DNA from: Anaeramoeba flamelloides
Lineage: Eukaryota; Metamonada; Anaeramoebidae
Direction of reading: 5' to 3'
DNA length: 64,000 bases
Assembly (NCBI GenBank): GCA_027625915.1
Contig: JANTQA010000051.1
Coordinates: forward strand, 5,270,501 to 5,334,500
Part shown: positions 58,401 to 64,000 of the stretch, one piece after another
Numbering within the stretch: position 1 is the first letter of the stretch
How the letters are laid out: each line of letters begins with the position of its first letter
The notes under the pieces: model-generated
Told to the model about the DNA's origin: nothing
Databases searched by the model: none
The model's input: the letters and a program-made list of their open reading frames with translations, nothing else
Program-made: the position numbers and the translations under genes

Positions 58401-59927
58401 TTAGTAATAATCAGAAATCCATTTATTAATCAAAATATCTCGATTTTTTTTAGTCATAATATTGAAAATGGGTTGATAAATTTTCTTTTCTTCTAAGTTT
58501 GAAATAAATTTTTATCGTTGTTCAGAATTTTCAGGTCCAAAATTATTAATTTTTTTTTGAAATATAAAATTCATTAAAGTACAGTCAGTTTCACTTTTAA
58601 GGCACAAACTTTCAACGAAATTTAAGGCACAACAAAAATCTCAAATTAAAGCACAAAATTCAAATTCTAGTAAAAATAAATTTAAAAAAAAAATTCCAAA
58701 TTTTGTACCTTAATTTGAGATTTTTATTGTGCCTTAAATTTCGTTGAAAGTTTGTGCCTTAAAAGTGAAACTGACTGTACTTTTTTGTTTAGAAAGTAAA
58801 GAATTACATTTTTTCGCAACTCGTGATGCTTCATCCCTTCCCGGATATCTTACTTGATTAAAGCTATCTTTTGCCTTTAATATTAAAATTTTGCTAACTA
58901 TCATCCTTGTTGTACTACGATATGCTGCTAATTTGAGGTTTTCTTCAAAAATAAAATCTATTGTTGTTTTCTTCAGATTAGTCTTTGTTTGTTCGTTTGT
59001 TTTCATTTGAGACTCTACGAATTTCATCATGTTTGTTTGATTTTCTTCTAAATGGTCAATTTTCTTGATAATATTTTTTATTAAATTAACAATTATATCT
59101 TAAAGTTAATAGTAAAATCGAAATAGAGTGAGAAATAATTTGCAAAAAAAGACAATCAAAAAAAGAAAAAAAAAGAAAAAAAAAAGAAGAAGAAAAAAGA
59201 AAAAATTAGCATATGTAATTCTTCGTTTTTTATTTCAGAATTTTTGTTTTTTTATTTTCTTCACTTTTTCGGGCTCTTTTTCAATTTCAATTTCAATTTC
59301 AATTTCCTTCTCTTTTAAATTCTCCTTCTCTTTTTCATTTTCTAATTCCGATTTCTTTTTATTTTTTGAGAATTGATTTGAATTTGTTTTTTCAGGGATT
59401 CGTTTTCTTTTTAGCTGTGAATCTAATATTAATATTAAAAAGAATATTAAAAAAAAAGAAAAAATTAATAAAAGAAAAAGAAAAAATATTAAAAGAAAAG
59501 AAAAAAAAATTAAAAGAAAAAGAAAAAAAAATTAAAATTTACTTTTTATATAATTTTCTTCAAATATATGTTCTCCGTTCGAAAAGGGAATCCATTCTGT
59601 GGTTGATGATTCATTATTTTTTTTTTTCTTTTAATGTAAAAAAAAAAAAGAATTTAAAAAAAAAAAAAATTGAAGAAAGAAAAGGGAAAAAAAAAAAAAA
59701 AAAACATTTTTTCTTCTTCTTTGAACATAGCTTGGGTCCCACAATCCTTCGTTAACTAGTTCATCATACACTTGGTTCCATTTGGGTTGGTTACATAATT
59801 CTTGGATTTTTCTTCTGCGTTCATGAAACTTACCATCATAAGAAACATCGAATTTTTTAAAAATTGCTTCCATTAAGTTCTTTGTAATTTTAATGATTGG
59901 AATGTACTTTTCTTTATTTGTAATCAT
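58401..59927 (-). pseudogene. Second gene of the right CMC-like copy, interrupted by a MITE
   Basis: The first exon starts at 59,927 with MITNKEKYIPIIKITK and reads in one frame through GLWDPSYVQRRRK. A middle piece has NESSTTEWIPFSNGEHIFEE. The last exon has MMKFVESQMKTNEQTKT, KTTIDFIFEENLKLAAYRST and RMIVSKILILKAKDSFNQ, intact where the left copy is shifted. A hairpin MITE is inserted after NSLLSKQKST, separating the terminal ILINKWISDYY. I do not recognise the protein family. The two Lys-rich and Glu-rich low-complexity stretches are probably introns or linkers. Confidence 0.55.
58582..58777. mobile_element. TA-flanked 196-bp hairpin MITE inserted in the transposon
   Basis: This is the best preserved copy: its left arm CAGTCAGTTTCACTTTTAAG, then GCACAAACTTTCAACGAAAT, is almost perfectly inverted at the right arm, which ends AAAGTGAAACTGACTG. 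The target reads AAAGTACTTT in the left transposon copy, and here TA is present on both sides, so a TA duplication is directly shown. It is the most recent of the four copies, having moved after the two transposons separated. Confidence 0.9.
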
Positions 59928-60042
59928 ATTAATAAAAAAAAAAAAAAAGAAAAGAGAAAAAGAAAAATTAAATAAATAAAAAAAATAAAAAAGATAAAAA
60001 AATGAAACTTCAAATCATTTTTTATTATTTCACCAACATTAG
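59928..60042. promoter_or_regulatory. Divergent promoter region of the right CMC-like copy
   Basis: 115 bp between the start codons of the second gene (minus) and the transposase (plus). A purine-rich run on the plus strand is followed by the AAATGAAACTTCAAATCATT block conserved with the left copy. Bidirectional promoter function is inferred from the layout. Confidence 0.4.
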
Positions 60043-63000
60043 TTGATGTTTCATATACACTATAATTGTTTACAGTGTGGGAAATTATTCCGTACAAAGA
60101 ATTCACTTGATAAACACATTTCTTGTTATCATGTAAATTTTTACAAAACTGTAAGAAAAGAGAAAAGAAAAAGAAACAGAGTAGAATATATACAAGAACA
60201 AATCGACAAAAAAGAAAAAGAAAAAGAAAAAGAAAACAAAAAAGAAAAAGAAAAAGAAAATGAAGATGGGGGAGAAACAGAATTTATAGAAGAAGGAGAA
60301 ATAAACACTTCAAATAATTTCATTAATTCACGTGGATTGGAAGACATAATTCATCATAATAAAGATAATCGTAAGGTTTTTTTGATTTTATTATTTATTT
60401 ATTTTTTTTTAATTTTTTTTTTTGATTTTTTTTCATTAAAAGAAAAAAAAGATGAGATAAATAAGAAAAGAAAAAACAAAATTAAATAACATAAAACAAA
60501 AAAAAAGTTTGAGAAAAGAAAAAGAAAAAAAAATTTTTGAATTGATTTTGGATTGGCTTAACTACAAATCAACCGTGAGGTCCTCCTTCGGTCTGAGGTC
60601 TGATTTGCGTTTAGAGGCCAACTAAAAATCAATTTTCGAAATGGTTTGCTCCAAATAGTTCATCCGAGGGCAGAATTCAGAGGAGAGGGACCAATCATTT
60701 TTCAAAAATTTTCTTTCTTAACTTGATTCGAACTCGCGTCATACAAAATTATACCTAAACGTACTACCACTAAAATATAAAGAATAATTCACTATATTTA
60801 AAAATTGGGATTTTTTTAATTAGATTTTATTTCAATTTTTTAGAAAATTAATTTTCAAAAAGTTTTGAAAATTTTTAAAGTTCAATGAAAAATTTAGAGA
60901 ATAATTTTTTAATTTTTTATTAAATTTATATATAAAAATATATTATCATTTTTTTTATTCATGAATTAACTTAATATTTTAGAATTACCCACACAAAATA
61001 ATATTAAAAATGAACAACCACTGCCAAATTTTGACAGATTTATTAATGAATTTGATGAAATGTGGATAGAATTTTATATTCTATATTTAGAATCAAAAAA
61101 TTTCTTCAGCACAGGCAGAGAAAATTTTACATTTTATAGAGAAATTTTTTTATCCAAAAGGGGGGGGAAAGACTTCCCAAAACAATGCGAACACTCAAGA
61201 AAAAGATCAATCAATTAATCAATATACAGCATCCGAAAGATATTAATCTTATTTCAAAAAAAATATATTGAGAAATCTGGAAAACTCATATTACTTGAAG
61301 ATAAAATTCAAACAAAATATTTTTCACCAATTACATGGATAAATATGGTCGTTCACTCGGATATAATTAAGCATTTATCTTTCAAAAAAAAAATGAAGAA
61401 ATAGAAAATTTAGTAACAAATGAGGGTTTTTTTCCCTTCGCGTTTTTTCAAGTTTTCCGGCGTTTGATGAAAAAATTAACAAAATTCCAAAAATTGATCC
61501 TGATCTTTTGTTTCTAATTGGTTTTTATTATGATGATTTTAAATGTACAGAATCGTTTTCACTTGGTGGATTATATATGTTTATTGATAATTTGGAATAT
61601 ACTTGGAGGTTAAAAAGAACAAACCATTTTTTTTGATTTCACTTTTACCCGCAAAAACTCGAATAAACGATATTCTAAAAAACTTTCCTTTAGTGAAAGA
61701 TCTAGAAAAATTAAGAAATGGAATTTATTTAGGAGGTAAAAAAATACAAGGTGTTGTTTCATGTTTTGTGGGTGACACAAGAGAATCTTTTCCAGCAAAA
61801 GGTATGCTACAGCCAGGTGCTTTAAATTCATGTTCATTCTGCAAATCAGAATTAGGTGATCAAAATTACTCAAATGGGGATTTTCAATATAAAAAAAGGG
61901 AGAGAAAAGATATAATCAAAATTCAAGAGGAATTGAATGAATCTTATTTTCATAATTTATAAATATATACTCTTCGTAAAATTAAAAAAAAAGAAAAGGA
62001 AACTGGAATCAAATTTCAACTAGGAAATATTTGGATAAATGAATTAAAACTGGATCCAACGTCAACTTCTCATTTCCCAATTTGTTGGTTTCATCTCCTT
62101 CTTGAAGGTTTAATCAAAAAATATTTTTAAAATAATGTGTCGTGGAATGTCCAGAAATCATATAATTCTAGCAAATAAAAGATATAAAAAAATTAAAATT
62201 CCAAAAAGGGTTAAAAAGAATTTATAAACCTTTTGGAAAAAATCATCTTGCTTCTATTGATATCCAATTGTTGATTCAATTTAGTTTGATTTGTGTTGTT
62301 GATTTAGTTGAAAAAAAAATTTCTAAATTTTTTTATATATAAGTTCATATTTAATTAAAAATCTTTATCAACCAACAAGAAGTAAAAAAAATAAATGAAA
62401 ATCTACATAAATATATAGTTAATTTTATTAAATGTTACAAAACATGTTCAGATCAAAATTGTGATCGTATATCAAACTTACATATTTTTGCACATCATTT
62501 AGAAACTTCGATAAAAAATAATGGGGGGATGAATACACTTTTTTTTCGCTTTAGAAAAATATCATCAATGGTTCAAACCAAAATATGGCCAACTTCACAA
62601 AAATCAAAAAAACACAATATTCTATTATTCAAAAAAAGAAATTTTCAAAAAATATCTTCAATATTTCAAAATATATATTCGAAAAACTGATAAATCTAGT
62701 CGGAATCCAAAAAAATTTCAAACAAAATGGCATAAGTTTGATATTGAAGAAATAAAATTTCAAAGAAATAAATATCCTTTTGAATCAAAGTCTATAATAA
62801 TTAATAAACATAAATATCTTTTAAAACACGATGCTCAATTAAGAAATAAAAAAATATGTCAAAATAATCAAATTTTTATTTTTAGATTCTGAAATTAAAT
62901 CAAAGCCATTTATTGTAGTTAGATATTACACTCAAGTTGATAAAAAGAATATTTTTTTATTTAAATTCTAATCTTCATTTAATCGATTGTACTGAAATAA

Positions 63001-63131
63001 AACAAATAGTTCATGTTGTCAAACACTTTCAAAATAAAATTACTCAATTTGAGGATTACTATTCAATAAATGAATTATTTATTCCTCATGTTCCTTCTTT
63101 TTTATCTTATAACAAAAAACAAATTAAATAA
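60043..63131 (+). pseudogene. Transposase gene of the right CMC-like copy, frame-broken
   Basis: Exon 1 (60,043 to about 60,373) encodes MMFHIHYNCLQCGKLF with the C2H2 finger, a Lys/Glu-rich linker, and INSRGLEDIIHHNKDN. A GTAAGG donor follows. The intron to about 60,982 carries the SINE. The next exon begins ELPTQNNIKNEQPLPNFDRF and continues with the same blocks as the left copy, including AKTRINDILKNFPLVKDLEK, VSCFVGDTRESFPAK, CSFCKSELG and the C-terminal EDYYSINELFIPHVPSFL. The stop is at 63,131. Several one-base frame changes in A or G runs interrupt it at places different from those in the left copy, so an active parent probably exists elsewhere. Confidence 0.7.
60530..60787 (-). mobile_element. 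tRNA-headed SINE inside the transposase intron (right copy)
   Basis: Same sequence as 41,825-42,075, reversed. The A-box TAGTGGTAGTACG and B-box GAGTTCGAATC read on the minus strand, opposite to the transposase. The body is essentially unchanged between the two copies. Confidence 0.65.
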
Positions 63132-63595
63132 AATATCAGAATATATATATTAAAAAAATCAAATAATCTTACAAAATAAAATAAAACTTATATCTTTTTC
63201 TCCGTTTTTTTTATATTCAGCTTTCAAATTTTTATAGATTTAATTTAATATAAACACATATTTAAAATTCATTTTGAGCTCTATTTTTTTTATTATTTTT
63301 TTCTAATATTTTATTAAAAATTTGTTTAAAAAAAACTTGTAATTATATTTATATTTTTCTTGTACATAAATTTTCATACATTTTTCATTTGAATTTATAT
63401 ACTTGAAATTATGTTGAAATTTTATGGAATTTTTAAAGAAAAAATTCTTGTATTTTTTGTCATATTTCATCAAAGGAAATTCAATTGAAATTTTAATGAA
63501 TATTAAACGAAATTTATTTCCAAAAAAAAAAAAAATGAAATTATATGAAATTTAAATGAAATTTCAATGATTTCATATATATTTGTAGTCATGTG

Positions 63596-63894
63596 ATGCT
63601 ATCTTTTGTTAATTATTATTTTTATCCCTTTTTTTGGCTTACAAAAGTTTGTACCAAGTATTTGAAATTTGAAACAACATGAAACAATATCAGAGACTGA
63701 AATCTCGCAGACTGTCCGCCTGAAAGTTCGAAAAAGTCTTGAAAGTATTTGTATGGATTGTGCTATTCTTGTCGTGTTCTAATCTAAGGTTGTTTGGATT
63801 CAATATTTTTTGAACTAATGTTAATTTTATGGTCCAGTTAAAACTCCCAGATACAGACTAACACTTAAATCTTTCCAAATCATAAAACTGGTAT
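63596..63894. other. Unassigned flank right of the transposon
   Basis: Slightly less AT-rich than average, for example GAAATCTCGCAGACTGTCCG near 63,700. I see no exon pattern or repeat that explains it. Confidence 0.3.
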
Positions 63895-64000
63895 TTAAGG
63901 GAGTAGTCATTTTTGAAAATAAACTATTTTTCAAACAAAAGGGCACACCTCTCAAATCGTCAATACCATCGAATGTGATTTTTATAAGATAATTACTTAT
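63895..64000 (+). mobile_element. Left end of a further TTAA element, cut by the window edge
   Basis: It starts TTAAGGGAGTAGTCATTTTT, close to the family 3 end TTAAGGGACTAGTCTC. Its interior (GGGCACACCTCTCAAATCGT and GATAATTACTTAT) matches 17,840-17,912. The right end is outside the window. Confidence 0.45.

Larger units (their letters stand above)
58050..63595 (+). mobile_element. CMC/CACTA-like DNA transposon, right copy, inverted (5,546 bp)
   Basis: The ends are CACATGACAACAAATTTTTG and ATTTGTAGTCATGTG. The flanking dinucleotide AT is duplicated at both sides, giving the same 2-bp rule as the left copy. It is nearly identical to the left copy but reversed; the length difference is almost entirely the 196-bp MITE at 58,582-58,777. 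The transposase is on plus and the second gene on minus. Subterminal repeats of the GAAATTTCA type crowd both ends. Frame breaks in A/T runs differ from those in the left copy. Confidence 0.8.

Noticed and set aside
59128-59755. Plus-strand Lys- and Phe-rich open frames in the right transposon
   Set aside because: They run antisense to the second gene through purine-rich and poly(T) stretches and contain no domain.
1-64000. CRISPR arrays, bacterial operons or ribosome binding sites
   Set aside because: The genes are spliced, family content is eukaryotic, and the direct repeats found are microsatellites or transposon copies with no regular spacers.

Overview
The window is very AT-rich nuclear DNA of a unicellular eukaryote. 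It has spliceosomal GT-AG introns, long poly(A)/poly(T) runs and many short (AT)n tracts. I could rebuild four host genes exon by exon, all on the minus strand: an RCC1-repeat protein with a double BTB tail, a Ras-family GTPase, a three-repeat Myb factor (3R-Myb), and proteasome subunit beta type-2. RCC1/BTB fusions and expanded Ras and Myb families in an AT-rich genome are what I would expect from the metamonad amoeba Anaeramoeba. That assignment is an inference; another amoeboid protist is possible.

Layout. 1-9 kb: no gene, but two related 1.5-2 kb repeats, one with clear terminal inverted repeats (TIRs). 9-10.6 kb: foldback repeats. 10,649-26,210: RCC1/BTB gene in five exons with three introns of 3.5-6.6 kb, which are packed with SINE-like copies, a LINE 3' end, foldback arrays and TTAA-flanked elements. 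26.2-32.2 kb: repeats only, including TTAA elements, a tandem CACTAC-ended element and TA-flanked MITEs. 32,218-38,472: Ras gene in six exons, including a 12-nt microexon and a 3.8-kb intron. 39,010-44,367: a CMC/CACTA-like DNA transposon that landed inside an older TTAA element. 44.4-46.2 kb: repeats. 46,222-51,736: Myb gene in five exons. 51.7-56.8 kb: repeats and unassigned DNA. 56,854-57,480: proteasome gene, one exon. 58,050-63,595: a second copy of the same CMC-like transposon in the opposite orientation.

Most of the window is mobile DNA at different stages of decay. The two CMC-like copies are nearly identical to each other, carry 2-bp target duplications and end in CACATGAC. Each has two genes diverging from a centre of about 115 bp: a C2H2-zinc-finger transposase with an intron, and a second protein I do not recognise. 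Each also carries a tRNA-headed SINE inside the transposase intron. Paralogous sequences within the window supply the empty site for the first CMC copy and for a MITE that later hit the second copy, so the order of insertions can be read directly.

The four host genes are not an operon and show no common pathway. Each is a standard eukaryotic gene: chromatin or signalling scaffold, small GTPase switch, transcription factor, proteasome core. Normal introns here are about 90-145 bp; longer ones mostly contain recognisable insertions. All exon joins come from reading-frame continuity, splice-site dinucleotides and family motifs, not from transcripts.
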